Position numbers and translations under genes: made by a program
Source: Paractinoplanes pyxinae
GTDB taxonomy: Bacteria; Actinomycetota; Actinomycetes; Mycobacteriales; Micromonosporaceae
DNA: 64,000 nucleotides
Direction of reading: 5' to 3'
Assembly (NCBI RefSeq): GCF_026626335.1
Contig: NZ_JAPNTZ010000029.1
Location: 1 to 64,000, forward strand
The notes under the pieces: generated by a model
Seen by the model: the letters and a program-made list of their open reading frames with translations, nothing else
Database searches by the model: none
Told to the model about the DNA's origin: nothing
Shown: positions 35,084-43,662 of the stretch, piece after piece
Numbering within the stretch: the first letter of the stretch is position 1
Layout: each line of letters starts with the position of its first letter

Positions 35084-35983
35084 TCAGGCGGCCTGGAAGG
35101 AGCGGCGGGAGAGGCCGACCGAGTAGCCCTCGAGCTTGGTCAGCACGGGGGCGGTCGGGTTGGTGGCGGCGCCCAGGGTGACGAACAACGGCGTGAAGTG
35201 TTCGACCGTGGGGTGCGAGAAGGGCATGCCGGGGGCGGCGGTGCGGAAGCGGGCCAGTTCGGCCACGTCGCCGCGGTCCAGGGCCTCGGCGGCCCAGGCG
35301 TCGAAGTCGGCCGACCAGCCGGGGACCTTGTTGGCCACGAACTGGTCGCGGGTCAGGAAAGGCAGGCCGTGGGTCATGTGGCCGGAGCCGACTACCAGCA
35401 CGCCCTGTTCGCGCAGCGGGCGCAGCCGTTCGCCCAGCTTCAGCAGCTTGTCGGGGTCGTCGGTGGGCAGGCTGAGCTGCAGCACCGGCACGTCGGCGGC
35501 CGGGTACATGATCTTCAGGGGCACCCAGGCGCCGTGGTCGAGGCCGCGGCGGTTGTGCTCGTGGGCCTGCTCGCCGTCCGGCATCATCGCGGCGACCTGC
35601 TGGACCAGCGGGGCGGCGTCGGGGGTGTCGTAGCGGAACGTGTAGTACAGCGGGTCGAAGCCGCCGAAGTCGTAGACCAGTTCGCTGGGCTGGGCGGCGC
35701 TCAGCGACAGCGGCGCCGACTCCCAATGGGCGCTGACGACCAGGATCGCCTTCGGCTTGGGCAGGGAGCGAGCCCACTTGCGCAGCGGGTTGAGCCATTC
35801 GAAGTTCTCGAACGGCATCGGGCCGCCGCCGTGACTCACGTACAGGCTGGGCAGCGGCCCGTCCTCGGGCGTCCAGCTGCGGTGCGGGTCGGCCAGCTCG
35901 GCCCCGGCGGCCTTGCGGACGTGCTTGGCGAACGGGTGATTGGCCGGGATGCGGGCGTCGGCCAAGGCGGTGGTGCTGGACAT
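35084..35983 (-). CDS. LigB-type extradiol (DODA-like) dioxygenase
   Basis: This 299-aa enzyme belongs to the class III extradiol ring-cleavage family of the DODA/LigB type. Metal-site histidines are in YVSHGGGPMP and VVSAHWES, with further conserved HNRRGLDHGAWVPL and VGSGHMTHGL. It would cleave catecholic substrates with non-haem metal and O2; bacterial members of this branch have been linked to 4,5-DOPA-type substrates. A good promoter with dyads precedes it. No aromatic pathway genes are adjacent. Confidence 0.85.
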   Translation of the reverse strand: MSSTTALADARIPANHPFAKHVRKAAGAELADPHRSWTPEDGPLPSLYVSHGGGPMPFENFEWLNPLRKWARSLPKPKAILVVSAHWESAPLSLSAAQPSELVYDFGGFDPLYYTFRYDTPDAAPLVQQVAAMMPDGEQAHEHNRRGLDHGAWVPLKIMYPAADVPVLQLSLPTDDPDKLLKLGERLRPLREQGVLVVGSGHMTHGLPFLTRDQFVANKVPGWSADFDAWAAEALDRGDVAELARFRTAAPGMPFSHPTVEHFTPLFVTLGAATNPTAPVLTKLEGYSVGLSRRSFQAA

Positions 35984-36002
35984 GCGTACTCCCGGCTTTT
36001 AG

Positions 36003-36052
36003 TTGAAGCTACAAGCTCCATCAAACGATACGCCGGAAACTTGATTCGTCAA
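36003..36052 (-). promoter_or_regulatory. Promoter with two TTGA...TCAA dyads for the dioxygenase
   Basis: On the minus strand TTGACG (36047-36052), a 16-bp spacer and TATCGT (36025-36030) form a good sigma-70-like promoter about 42 bp before the dioxygenase start. TTGATTCGTCAA (36041-36052) covers the -35, and TTGAAGCTACAAGCTCCATCAA (36003-36024) lies just downstream of the -10. The dyads look like MarR-family sites (inference). Confidence 0.55.
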
Positions 36053-36179
36053 ACACTTGTTGCCGAGGCCACCGGTTACCCCGGCGGCATCGGCTGTGCG
36101 TGAACCGGGAAACGCTCGGCCCGGACCACCGAGTTCGACGGGTCCGGGCCGAGCGTCGCGAGGAAGCGGCTGGGCGGGA

Positions 36180-37196
36180 TCAGTAGACGAAGGGCCAGCC
36201 CGCGTTGTCGTAGCCGATGAGGTTGATGCCGAGGTACGACGTGCCGCTGTCGGCGTAGTAGTGATAGAAGAGCACGTCGGCGTCGGTGTCGGTGATGACT
36301 GCCTGGTGGCCGGGGCCGTGGATGCTGCCGTGGCCGGCCAGCACCTGGGTGCCGCCGCCGGAGGTCATGGCCACGCCGTTGCGGTCGGTGAAGGGGCCGT
36401 TGGGGCTGGTCGAGCGCCCGACCATCACGCGGTAGGTGCTGGACGCGCCCCGGCAGCACAGGTCGAACGACACCCACAGGTAGTAGTAGGAGCCGTGCCG
36501 CACCAGGGTGGGGGCCTCGATCGCGCCGCCGTTGCGGCCGGCCAGGCTGCGGATCGTCGTGCCCGAGCGCTTGCCGCTCGAGGCGTCGAGCGGGATCTGC
36601 TTGATGCCGGACCAGAACGAGCCGAAGTTCAGCCACCACTTGCCGGCCGTGTCGACGGTCAGGTTGGGGTCGATGGCGTTGTAGTTGTCCGAGCTGAACG
36701 ACTCGATGACCAGGCCCTGGTTGGTCCAGCTGCCGGAGGCGCCGGTGGTGCTGGTGGCCAGGAAGATCGCCGAGCGGTTGGAGCCGAACGTCGAGGCCGA
36801 GTAGTAGAGGTAGTAACGGCCATTACGGTACGAGATGTCGGGCGCCCACAGGCTGCGGCTGCCGCCGGTGTACGCGGTGGTCCACGAGGCGCCGTTCGGG
36901 AAGACGCTGCCGGCCGCGCGGAACGCCGTGCGGTCGGTCGACGTCGAGAGCGGCAGGTTGTCGCCGGTCTGGGCCACGATGTAGCCGCCGCTCGGCGTCT
37001 TGACGACAGACGGGTCGTGCGTGCGGGTGGCGCCGGTGACCACGCCCGGGCCCGGGTACTGGCCGGGCGGCGTGGTCGGGGTGGCCGCGGCCACGACCGG
37101 CGCGGCGTTCACCGCGGCGTGGGCGTTGAGGGTCACGGCCGTGGCCGTGACGGTGGTGACCGTGAGGACTCCGGCCACCGCGAGCTGACGAAACAT
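36180..37196 (-). CDS. Secreted GH43 endo-1,5-alpha-L-arabinanase
   Basis: This 338-aa secreted five-bladed propeller enzyme has a signal peptide at residues 1-28. The catalytic triad contexts of GH43 endo-arabinanases are visible: THDPSVV (Asp base), YNAIDPNL (pKa-modulating Asp) and AIEAPTLV (Glu acid). The later GHGSIHGPGHQ matches the subfamily that digests linear arabinan. The start ATG 37196 has GAAGGACA upstream; the longer frame upstream is repeat DNA. It is downstream of the second GH43 gene but separated by a terminator and repeats. Confidence 0.88.
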   Translation of the reverse strand: MFRQLAVAGVLTVTTVTATAVTLNAHAAVNAAPVVAAATPTTPPGQYPGPGVVTGATRTHDPSVVKTPSGGYIVAQTGDNLPLSTSTDRTAFRAAGSVFPNGASWTTAYTGGSRSLWAPDISYRNGRYYLYYSASTFGSNRSAIFLATSTTGASGSWTNQGLVIESFSSDNYNAIDPNLTVDTAGKWWLNFGSFWSGIKQIPLDASSGKRSGTTIRSLAGRNGGAIEAPTLVRHGSYYYLWVSFDLCCRGASSTYRVMVGRSTSPNGPFTDRNGVAMTSGGGTQVLAGHGSIHGPGHQAVITDTDADVLFYHYYADSGTSYLGINLIGYDNAGWPFVY

Positions 37197-37257
37197 GACT
37201 TGTCCTTCGATCGGGGCGGCGCCCGTGCCGCGGTGGAACGGCACGGACACCACCGAA

Positions 37258-37440
37258 CGAGCGCGGCCGACGAACGCCGCCAGATGAGCAAGAACGAACA
37301 ACCGCGAGCGAGCTAAGACGAGCGCGGCCAACAAACGCCGCCAAACGAGCGGCAACGAACAACCACGAGCGAGCCAATACCGAGCACGGCCGACAAACGC
37401 CGGCCAACGAGCACGAACGAACAACTCCGGGCGGACTAGC
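37258..37440. repeat. 61-bp imperfect tandem repeat, three copies
   Basis: Units starting GCGCGGCC(G/A)AC(G/A)AACGCC at 37261, 37322 and 37384 each end with AACGAACAAC and GAGCGAGC. They lie upstream of the endo-arabinanase, between it and the terminator of the other GH43 gene. With the terminator they account for the 319-bp gap, leaving only about 60 bp directly before the gene for its promoter. Confidence 0.8.
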
Positions 37441-37473
37441 GTCGCGGCGCCGCCGGCCAGCGCCGGCAAACGC

Positions 37474-37507
37474 TCACACCCGCGCAGTTCGAACTGCGCG
37501 AGTGTGA
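37474..37507 (-). terminator. 34-bp near-perfect hairpin after the GH43-CBM13 gene
   Basis: TCACAC-C-CGCGCAGTTC is followed directly by its complement GAACTGCGCG-A-GTGTGA. The stem is 17 bp with one mismatch and essentially no loop, 8 bp beyond the stop at 37516. It is the strongest hairpin of the region. A role as intrinsic terminator is most likely. Confidence 0.75.
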
Positions 37508-37515
37508 ACGAACGG

Positions 37516-38994
37516 TCAGGGGGTGATGGACCACTGCTGGCAGGCGTTGCCGAGGGCGCCCCACTGCCGCACGACGACGCCGTCGGCTGTGCCGCAGTTC
37601 TCGGCGTCGAGCACCAGGCCGTTGCCGCGGTTGGCGATCAGGTAGCGGCCGTCGATCGGGGTGAGGCTCCACTCCTGGCAGACGTTGCCGAGCGAACTCC
37701 ACAGGTTCACCGCCGTGCCGTTGGTGGCACCGCAGTTGACCGAGTCGAGCACCTTGCCGCTGTTCGCGTTCGTGATGCGGTAGTAGTTGCTCGTCGTCTT
37801 CGTGAACGTCCACTGCTGGCACGCGTTGCCCAGCGACGACCACTGCCGGATGGCCGTGCCGTCGGCCGTTCCGCAGTTGGCGGCGTCGAGCACCTTGTTG
37901 CTGTTCTGGTTGACCACCCGGTAGCGCGTGCCGGCCACCGGGAACGACACTGTGCCGCCCGGGTCGCCCGACGGTCCGGTCAGCGAGGCCGACACCCGGT
38001 CGGGCGTGCCCAGGTTCGGGCTGCCGTCGGAGTTCCAGCTGACCTTCTTGATCCGGGTCGTGCGCGTCCCGCCGCACCCTTGGGCGGTGCTTTCGTTGGC
38101 GTGGTAGACCAGCCACGTCTCGGCGCCGTCGGGCGAGTTGAAGAAGCCCTGACCGCCCGGCCCGTACACCCCGTTGGCGTCGCTGCGCTGGAAGATCGGC
38201 GTGCTCTTCTTGGTCCACGAGGCGGCGGCCAGCGGGTTGCTGCCGGTGAGGGTCAGCATGCCCAGCTTGTAGTCGGGCGTGTTGCAGGAGCTGGCCGAGA
38301 AGGTCAGATACGTGATGCCGTTGTGCTGCACCACATACGGCGCTTCCTCCGTGTTGCCACCCTGCTTCTCCCAGTCGTACGAGGGATAGGAAATTCTCGT
38401 CCCGTACGCGGCCGCCGTCCACGGGTTGGTCAGGCGCGTCACGAACAGGCTCTGCAGGTCACCGACCCACGACGAGTAGAAGAAGTAGTTCACTCCCCCG
38501 ATGGTGGCCACGCTGCCGTCGATCGCCCAGCCGTTGTTCGCCTGCACGTTGAGCTGACCTTTGTAGGTGAACGGGCCCATCGGGTCGGCGCCCGAGCTTT
38601 CGAGCACGTACGAGCGCTGCCCGTCACAACAGGCCGGCGTCCCCGCGCTGTAGTACAGATACCACCGGGTGCCGTTGGGCCCGTTCAGCTTGTGCAGGGA
38701 AGGCGCCCACACGTTGCAGCAGTTGGTCGAGCCGCTTCCGGTGTAGACCACCGACTCGGTGGCCCCCGGCAGTGCGGCAACCGATCGGGCCCGCTTGACG
38801 ACGATCTGCGAGTTCCAGGTCGTGGCGGCCAGGTAGTAGTAGCCGTTGTCGTAGCCCATCCACGGGTCGGCCCCGTACGGCGCGGCCGCCAGCGGATTGG
38901 TGAACGAGATGGCGGCCTGGCTGCTGGGCGCCCGCACGACGACGACCGCCGTCACCAGGAGCAGAGCGAGGACCGCGCGGAGACAGGTCTTCAT
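37516..38994 (-). CDS. Secreted GH43 arabinofuranosidase with C-terminal ricin-type CBM13
   Basis: This 492-aa enzyme has a signal peptide at residues 1-27 (ending SSQAA). A GH43 domain spans ~29-345, with GADPWMGYDNGYYYLAAT (Asp base), GWAIDGSVAT (Asp) and TEEAPYVVQ (Glu). A CBM13 lectin module at about 355-492 has three repeats (QQWTF, QEWSL, QQWSI, each with NCGT and a Leu-Asp pair). The sequence type resembles exo-acting alpha-L-arabinofuranosidases. It probably cooperates with the endo-arabinanase downstream. A LacI-type operator lies 11 bp before the start codon. Confidence 0.85.
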   Translation of the reverse strand: MKTCLRAVLALLLVTAVVVVRAPSSQAAISFTNPLAAAPYGADPWMGYDNGYYYLAATTWNSQIVVKRARSVAALPGATESVVYTGSGSTNCCNVWAPSLHKLNGPNGTRWYLYYSAGTPACCDGQRSYVLESSGADPMGPFTYKGQLNVQANNGWAIDGSVATIGGVNYFFYSSWVGDLQSLFVTRLTNPWTAAAYGTRISYPSYDWEKQGGNTEEAPYVVQHNGITYLTFSASSCNTPDYKLGMLTLTGSNPLAAASWTKKSTPIFQRSDANGVYGPGGQGFFNSPDGAETWLVYHANESTAQGCGGTRTTRIKKVSWNSDGSPNLGTPDRVSASLTGPSGDPGGTVSFPVAGTRYRVVNQNSNKVLDAANCGTADGTAIRQWSSLGNACQQWTFTKTTSNYYRITNANSGKVLDSVNCGATNGTAVNLWSSLGNVCQEWSLTPIDGRYLIANRGNGLVLDAENCGTADGVVVRQWGALGNACQQWSITP

Positions 38995-39005
38995 GGCTAG
39001 CCATG

Positions 39006-39032
39006 GTGAACGTTAACATCGACGCCTGTCAA
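39006..39032 (-). promoter_or_regulatory. Promoter region with LacI-type operator for GH43-CBM13
   Basis: On the minus strand a perfect -35 TTGACA (39027-39032) is followed by a near-perfect 12-bp dyad GTTAACGTTCAC (39006-39017) whose core is AACGTT. The dyad ends 11 bp before the coding start, so a bound repressor would block both transcription and access to the start. Confidence 0.5.
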
Positions 39033-39053
39033 CCCCCACTGTGATCACTCCCA

Positions 39054-39082
39054 TAAAAGAGGACTTCGAGAGTCTTCTTTTA
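39054..39082. promoter_or_regulatory. NsrR operator candidate
   Basis: TAAAAGAGGACT-TCGAG-AGTCTTCTTTTA is an inverted repeat with 12-bp arms and one mismatch, 14 bp before nsrR. The -10-like TAGGGT (39084-39089) follows directly, with the GTG start 6 bp later. A repressor here would block the nsrR-hmp promoter. Confidence 0.65.
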
Positions 39083-39095
39083 CTAGGGTCGTCTC

Positions 39096-39524
39096 GTGCG
39101 CCTGAACCGCTCCACCGACATCGGGCTCCGGGTCCTCATGCTCGGGGCCGCCCGCGACGACCTGCTCACCATCGACGAGCTGGCCGCCTCGCTCGCGGTC
39201 CCCCGGCACCACCTGGCCAAGGTGGTGCAGAAGCTGCAGCATCTGGGCCTGCTCGAGACGGTCCGCGGCCGCAGCGGCGGCGTCCGGCTGGCCGCCGTGG
39301 CCCGCGACTCGTCGGTCGGCGGCCTGATCCGCGAGCTCGAGGGCGAGACGGAGGTCGTCGACTGCAGCGGCGACCCCGGCTGCCCGCTGAGCCAGGGCTG
39401 CCGCCTGCGCGGAGCGCTCAAGCGCGCCCAGGAGGCGTTCTACGCCTCGCTGGACCCCATCACGATCGGCGACCTCACCGCGCCGCCGGTCCGCCAGGTC
39501 CTGCTGAGTCTGGGCCGGCACTAA
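39096..39524 (+). CDS. nsrR: Rrf2-family nitric-oxide-sensing repressor NsrR
   Basis: This is a 142-aa winged-helix Fe-S regulator. The three ligand cysteines are Cys90, Cys96 and Cys102 (DCSGDPGCPLSQGC), and Asp8 is present. This is the three-Cys plus Asp8 set established for Streptomyces NsrR. The recognition helix includes SLAVPRHHLAKVVQKL. NO would attack the [4Fe-4S] cluster and relieve repression of hmp, which starts 11 bp downstream. Start GTG 39096; an upstream TAGGGT suggests a leaderless message. Confidence 0.9.
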   Translation: MRLNRSTDIGLRVLMLGAARDDLLTIDELAASLAVPRHHLAKVVQKLQHLGLLETVRGRSGGVRLAAVARDSSVGGLIRELEGETEVVDCSGDPGCPLSQGCRLRGALKRAQEAFYASLDPITIGDLTAPPVRQVLLSLGRH

Positions 39525-39535
39525 AGGAGAACGAA

Positions 39536-40723
39536 GTGCTCTCAAACCAAAGCGTCCCAGTCGTCGAAGCGACCCTTCCCGTCGTCGCGCAGCACCTCGA
39601 CGCGATCTCGGGCGTCTTCTACGACACGATGCTCGGTGACAATCCGGAGCTGCTGAACCTGTTCAGCCGCAGCGCCCAGGCCACCGGCGAACAGAAGTCG
39701 GCTCTCGCCGGCGCGGTCGCCGCCTTCGCCGCCCACCTCGTCGGTCAGGGGCCCGAGGCGCACGTCTTCGACCACGTCGTCGAGCGCATCGCGCAACGGC
39801 ACTGCGCGCTCGGCATCCGCCCCGAGCAGTACACGATGGTCGGCCGCTACCTGATGGGCGCGGTCGGCACGGTGCTGGGCGAGGCGGTCAGCCCCGCGAT
39901 CGCGGCCGCCTGGGACGAGGTGTACTGGCTGTTCGCGGCCCGGCTGATCGGGCGCGAGGCCCGGCTGTACGGCGAGGCCGGAGTCGACGGCACGAACCCG
40001 TGGCGCGACTACACGGTGGTCAACCGGATCGACGAGGCCCACGACGCGGTGTCGTTCCTGCTCGCCCCGGCCGACGGCGGCCCGGCCCCGCACTTCCAGC
40101 CGGGCCAGTACGTGACGGTGGCGGCCGACCTGCCCGACGGCACCCGCCAGCTGCGGCAGTACTCGCTGTCGCAGTCGGCCACCGGCGGCCCTCTGCGCAT
40201 CACCGTCCGCCGGGTCCGCGGCACGAACGGCTCGCCCGACGGCGTGGTCTCCGGCTGGCTGCACGGCCACGTGAAGGCCGACGACACACTGCGCCTCAGT
40301 CAGCCGTACGGGAACCTGACCTTGAAAGACGGCGGAGCCCCGCTGTTGCTGGTCAGCGCAGGCGTGGGCATCACCCCGATCGCCGCCATCCTCGACCACG
40401 TGGCCCGCACCCAGCCCGGCCGCCCGGTCACCGCCGTCCACGCCGACCGCAGCCCCGACCGGCACCCGCTGCGCGCCGACACGGCCATCCACGGCTCCCG
40501 GCTGCGCACGTTCACCAACCTGACCTGGTACGAGGAGACGACCGGCCGGGTCGACGTCGACCTCATCCCGCTCGACGAGGGCGCCGAGGTCTACCTGTGC
40601 GGCCCGGTGCCGTTCATGCAGCACATCCGGGCCGGCCTGCACCGCCGCGGCGTCCCCGACGCCAGCATCCGCTACGAGGTCTTCGGCTCCGAGCAGTGGA
40701 AGCCGGTCCCCGTCGCCGTCTAA
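39536..40723 (+). CDS. hmp: Flavohemoprotein (nitric oxide dioxygenase)
   Basis: This 395-aa enzyme converts NO plus O2 to nitrate using NAD(P)H. The globin domain (1-~140) has the distal Tyr29 (GVFYDTML) and proximal His89 (QRHCALGIRPEQY). The FAD domain has RQYSLSQ. The NAD domain has SAGVGITPIAAIL and YLCGPVPFM. The start is GTG 39536 with AAGGAGAACGAA upstream. It is co-transcribed with NsrR. Its stop overlaps the convergent aminotransferase stop by 4 bp. All key residues for NO dioxygenation are visible. Confidence 0.93.
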   Translation: MLSNQSVPVVEATLPVVAQHLDAISGVFYDTMLGDNPELLNLFSRSAQATGEQKSALAGAVAAFAAHLVGQGPEAHVFDHVVERIAQRHCALGIRPEQYTMVGRYLMGAVGTVLGEAVSPAIAAAWDEVYWLFAARLIGREARLYGEAGVDGTNPWRDYTVVNRIDEAHDAVSFLLAPADGGPAPHFQPGQYVTVAADLPDGTRQLRQYSLSQSATGGPLRITVRRVRGTNGSPDGVVSGWLHGHVKADDTLRLSQPYGNLTLKDGGAPLLLVSAGVGITPIAAILDHVARTQPGRPVTAVHADRSPDRHPLRADTAIHGSRLRTFTNLTWYEETTGRVDVDLIPLDEGAEVYLCGPVPFMQHIRAGLHRRGVPDASIRYEVFGSEQWKPVPVAV

Positions 40724-42432
40724 AGCGGAGTTCCGTCGCCGTAGGCGCCCACCCAGCCGTCCAGGCACTCGTCCGGCAGCAGGAACCACCGGAGCTTCTC
40801 GAACGGACCCGGCAGCTTGGCGCCGGCCCCGTCCACCGGGCTGGAACGGGCGGTCAGCCGGGCGCGCGCCTCGGCCAGCTGGGCGGGCAGGACGTCCTCG
40901 CCCAGCTGAGCCGGGGCGGCAGGCTGTGTGACCGCGCCGTCGGGATGCAGCGCGAGATCCGACAGGTTCGGCAGCGAAGGCGAGAAGTCCCGGTGGCGCC
41001 ACTGGCCGGTGACCGGGCTGAAGCGGTAGTCGGGCAGCAGACGATCACCGTACGAGGCGATCAGCGCGACCGATTCGATCAGGTAGTCGGCGACCGTCTC
41101 GGAGAGGAAGTAGGCGAAGTTCAGGCGGGACCAGCCGGGCTTGATGCCCTCCCAGCCGTCCTCGATCTCGTGCTCGAACCGGCGGGACAGCTCGGGCCCG
41201 ATGCCCAGCAGCCGGTGGCCGTACGGGCCCGCGCACGAACAGCCGCCGCGGGCCTGGATGCCGAACAGGTCGTTAAGCAGCCGCACCACGTAGTTGTGGT
41301 GCAGGTAGCGCTCCCCCGCCCGGATCTGGAACGACACGATCGGCAGCCGGGTGGATTCCAGGTCGCCCAGGATCTCGATGCGGTCGTCGCCGGCCCAGCG
41401 TTCGCGCGCCCGGTGCCACAGAGCGTGCTCCTGCGATGCGATCAACTCGGTGCCGACCGCCTCTTTGACGCCGAAGACCAGGCCGGCGCGGATCGACTCG
41501 ACGATGGCCGGGGTGCCGCCCTCCTCGCGGGCGATCGGGTCGTCCAAGTAGCGGTGGCCTTCCGGGTCCACGAAGGCCACCGTGCCGCCGCCGGGAACGG
41601 TCGGCACCTTGTTGACCAGCAGATGCTTGCCGACGACGAGGACGCCCGGGGTCTGCGGGCCGCCGGGGAACTTGTGCGGCGACAGGAAGATCGCGTCCTT
41701 GTCGTCCATCGTGATCGGCAGGTAGGGGCCGCCGGCCGCGTAGTCCCAGATCGACAGCGCGCCGTGCTCGCGCAGCACGGCCGAGATCGCGGCCACGTCG
41801 GTCAGCAGCCCGGTCACGTTCGAGGCGGCGCTGAAGCTGCCGATCCGCAAAGGCCTTTCCGCGTACGTCGTCAGGGCCTGCCGGAGGTCGTCGAGGTCAG
41901 GGTTCCCCCGCCCATCGCTGCCGATTTCGATCACATCGGCGATCGACTCGCGCCAGGGCAGGACGTTGGAGTGATGCTCGTACGGGCCGACGAACACGAC
42001 CGGGCGGTCGGCCGCCGGAATGTGGGCACTCCAGCCGTACGTGTCGTCAAGGTTCTCCGGCACGCGCAGGCCGAGCAGCGCGACCAGCTTGTTGACCGCC
42101 GTGGTCGACCCCGACCCGCAGAACAGCACCACGTCGCCGGGCCCCGCGCCGACCGAGCGGTGGATCAGCTCGCGGGCCTGTTCGCGCAGCGCGCCCGTGC
42201 CCGCGCCGGTCGACGACGCCTCGGTGTGGGTGTTGGCGTACCCGGTCAGCACCGTGTCCCGGATGTAGCTCTCGACGAAGTCCAGCGCCTGCCCGGACGC
42301 GGTCTGATCGGCGTACGTGACCCGGCGCGGCCCGAACGGCCCGGTGAGCACCGCCCCCGTGCCGATCGACCCCTCACGCAAGCGCCGCAGCAGCGAGGAA
42401 TCGCTCAGTGGGTAATTCGACATGCCACGCAT
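40720..42432 (-). CDS. Class V aminotransferase / cysteine desulfurase-like PLP enzyme
   Basis: This 570-aa PLP enzyme is longer than usual (about 400). The N-terminal part has YADQTASGQALDFVE, GYANTHTEASSTG and VLFCGSGSTTAVNKL. The PLP-binding His/Asp/Lys region is WDYAAGGPYLPI with LSPHKFPGGPQTPG, where Lys is the Schiff base. A later ARGGCSCAGPYGH may be the catalytic-cysteine loop of a desulfurase. The extra C-terminal ~120 residues are unassigned. The start is uncertain (42432, 42423 or GTG 42453). Its stop overlaps hmp. Confidence 0.75.
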   Translation of the reverse strand: MRGMSNYPLSDSSLLRRLREGSIGTGAVLTGPFGPRRVTYADQTASGQALDFVESYIRDTVLTGYANTHTEASSTGAGTGALREQARELIHRSVGAGPGDVVLFCGSGSTTAVNKLVALLGLRVPENLDDTYGWSAHIPAADRPVVFVGPYEHHSNVLPWRESIADVIEIGSDGRGNPDLDDLRQALTTYAERPLRIGSFSAASNVTGLLTDVAAISAVLREHGALSIWDYAAGGPYLPITMDDKDAIFLSPHKFPGGPQTPGVLVVGKHLLVNKVPTVPGGGTVAFVDPEGHRYLDDPIAREEGGTPAIVESIRAGLVFGVKEAVGTELIASQEHALWHRARERWAGDDRIEILGDLESTRLPIVSFQIRAGERYLHHNYVVRLLNDLFGIQARGGCSCAGPYGHRLLGIGPELSRRFEHEIEDGWEGIKPGWSRLNFAYFLSETVADYLIESVALIASYGDRLLPDYRFSPVTGQWRHRDFSPSLPNLSDLALHPDGAVTQPAAPAQLGEDVLPAQLAEARARLTARSSPVDGAGAKLPGPFEKLRWFLLPDECLDGWVGAYGDGTPL

Positions 42433-42514
42433 CACTCTCAACTCAGTCGGCACCCTGACAACCTGTCCGGCCGACCCGGCGGCCGGGGCACCCGGGCGAG
42501 CCTAGCCTGACTGC

Positions 42515-43000
42515 ATGCCGTACGTCGCCGCCCGGGACGGCCGCCAGCAGCGCGGTCCGACCAACCGGGCCCCCAGCGTCCCCGACCGCCTCGACGATCT
42601 GCACGGCCACAGCGTGGGCCTGCTGGAGCTGCCGAAACACATGGCCTCCGGGCACCGCAGCCGCCGCATCCTCGACCTGGAGGACCCGGCCCAGCAGCGC
42701 CAGGCCTACCAGACCGTGCTGTGCCAGGCGGCCGACTGCTGCGAGATCAACGACCTGCTCAACCCGGGGGTGCTGCGCCGCATCTGGCGTCATCTGCACC
42801 TGCCGGCCAAGGTGCGCTCGGAGTGGGAGGCCCGGCACCCGGCCCTGGCCCAGCCGGCGCTGGCCGCCGAGGAGGCGCCCGCCGTGGACGCGGCCGAACT
42901 GGCCGCCGCCCGCCTGCCCCAGCCCACCGGGCGTCGCACCCGGGTCGACCGCCTGACCGCGGCGCAGATGATCGGCGCCCGGACAGCCTCGGCCCGCTGA
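42515..43000 (+). CDS. Conserved-looking protein of unknown function
   Basis: This 161-aa hydrophilic protein has the core DRLDDLHGHSVGLLELPKHM, LDLEDPAQQRQAYQTVL and INDLLNPGVLRRIWRHLHLP. The pattern of Leu-Asp-Asp-Leu-His-Gly and a later RRxWxHLxLP looks like a family I have seen in actinobacteria without assigned function. It contains CQAADCC (three close Cys) near residue 70. It is divergent from the aminotransferase by about 80 bp and ends 4 bp from the lipoprotein gene. Confidence 0.65.
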   Translation: MPYVAARDGRQQRGPTNRAPSVPDRLDDLHGHSVGLLELPKHMASGHRSRRILDLEDPAQQRQAYQTVLCQAADCCEINDLLNPGVLRRIWRHLHLPAKVRSEWEARHPALAQPALAAEEAPAVDAAELAAARLPQPTGRRTRVDRLTAAQMIGARTASAR

Positions 43001-43004
43001 GGGC

Positions 43005-43562
43005 TCAACCGGGCTGCAGCATCGACGCGTAGTCGCTGCTGTGCAGCGGGCCGTCGGTGAGCGTGCCGTCGGCCCGGGGCACCTGCAGCGCCTGCCCGTC
43101 GCGGGTGAACAGCACCGAGCCGACGTCGGCGCGCGCCGTCATCGTGCACACGACCTGCCCGTAGGCCAGGATCTCGTCGTTGCGGGCGTTGCCCTCGTCG
43201 AGCTCGGGGAACTCGACGGTCACCTCGGCCCCGGCCACCACCCGGCCGGACAGGGCGAGCCCGGTCAGCGCCGTGCCCAGCCCGGCCGACCTCTCCTGAG
43301 CCGTCGGCCCGGCCACCAGGCTGTCCAGCTGCGTCTGCACGCTGGGGTAGGACGCCGTACGCCGCACGGTCTGCACCAGCCCGTCGCCGCGCACCAGGCA
43401 GAGCACCTGCGCCACCTCGCCCACCGCCACCGCCGGGCCCGCGCCCGGCGTGGTCAGCGGGTGCCGCGGCAGGTCGACGCCGTGCGGCTCGTCCTGGGCG
43501 CGGACCCCGCACCCGCCGAGCAGCACGACGGCCGCCGTCATGGTCATCCAGGCCCGCCGCAT
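43005..43562 (-). CDS. GerMN-domain lipoprotein
   Basis: This is a 185-aa lipoprotein with lipobox LLGGC near residue 18, exported and anchored outside. The GerMN-type domain is recognised from PSVQTQLDSLVAGPTAQERSAGLGTAL and the strand VVAGAEVTVEFPE. I start at ATG 43562 (MRRAWMTMTAAVV) so that the signal peptide is at the N-terminus. Lipoproteins with this domain often sit beside AfsQ1/Q2-type two-component genes, and one lies 2 kb away here. It shares a promoter region with the small membrane gene and a GTCAC-N6-GTCAT box. Confidence 0.75.
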   Translation of the reverse strand: MRRAWMTMTAAVVLLGGCGVRAQDEPHGVDLPRHPLTTPGAGPAVAVGEVAQVLCLVRGDGLVQTVRRTASYPSVQTQLDSLVAGPTAQERSAGLGTALTGLALSGRVVAGAEVTVEFPELDEGNARNDEILAYGQVVCTMTARADVGSVLFTRDGQALQVPRADGTLTDGPLHSSDYASMLQPG

Positions 43563-43602
43563 ATCCGAATGATGCCTCGGACCCGGCCCACGTCCCCGCT
43601 CC

Positions 43603-43618
43603 GTCACGGAACTGTCAT
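43603..43618 (+). promoter_or_regulatory. AfsQ1-like box (GTCAC-N6-GTCAT), copy A
   Basis: GTCAC-GGAACT-GTCAT lies between the divergent lipoprotein and small membrane genes. The direct repeat has an 11-bp period, as for OmpR-family regulators, and agrees with the published AfsQ1 pattern GTNAC-N6-GTNAC except for the last base. The flanks (CGTCACGNAACYGTCATAT) are shared with copy B. Confidence 0.6.
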
Positions 43619-43662
43619 ATCGCCGGGAAAGTTCCGCAAACCTCGGGCGTCACTGTGGAGTC

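Noticed and set aside
33566..36103. A very long plus-strand open frame across the DUF1800 gene and repeats
   Set aside because: It is antisense to two clear genes and passes through a stop-poor low-complexity region. Its peptide is a Ser/Ala/Pro/Arg string with no domain.
37225..37244. GTGCCG-N8-CGGCAC as an operator of the endo-arabinanase
   Set aside because: The arms are only 6 bp and GC-rich, so chance occurrence is likely in this DNA; no matching site was found at the other sugar genes.
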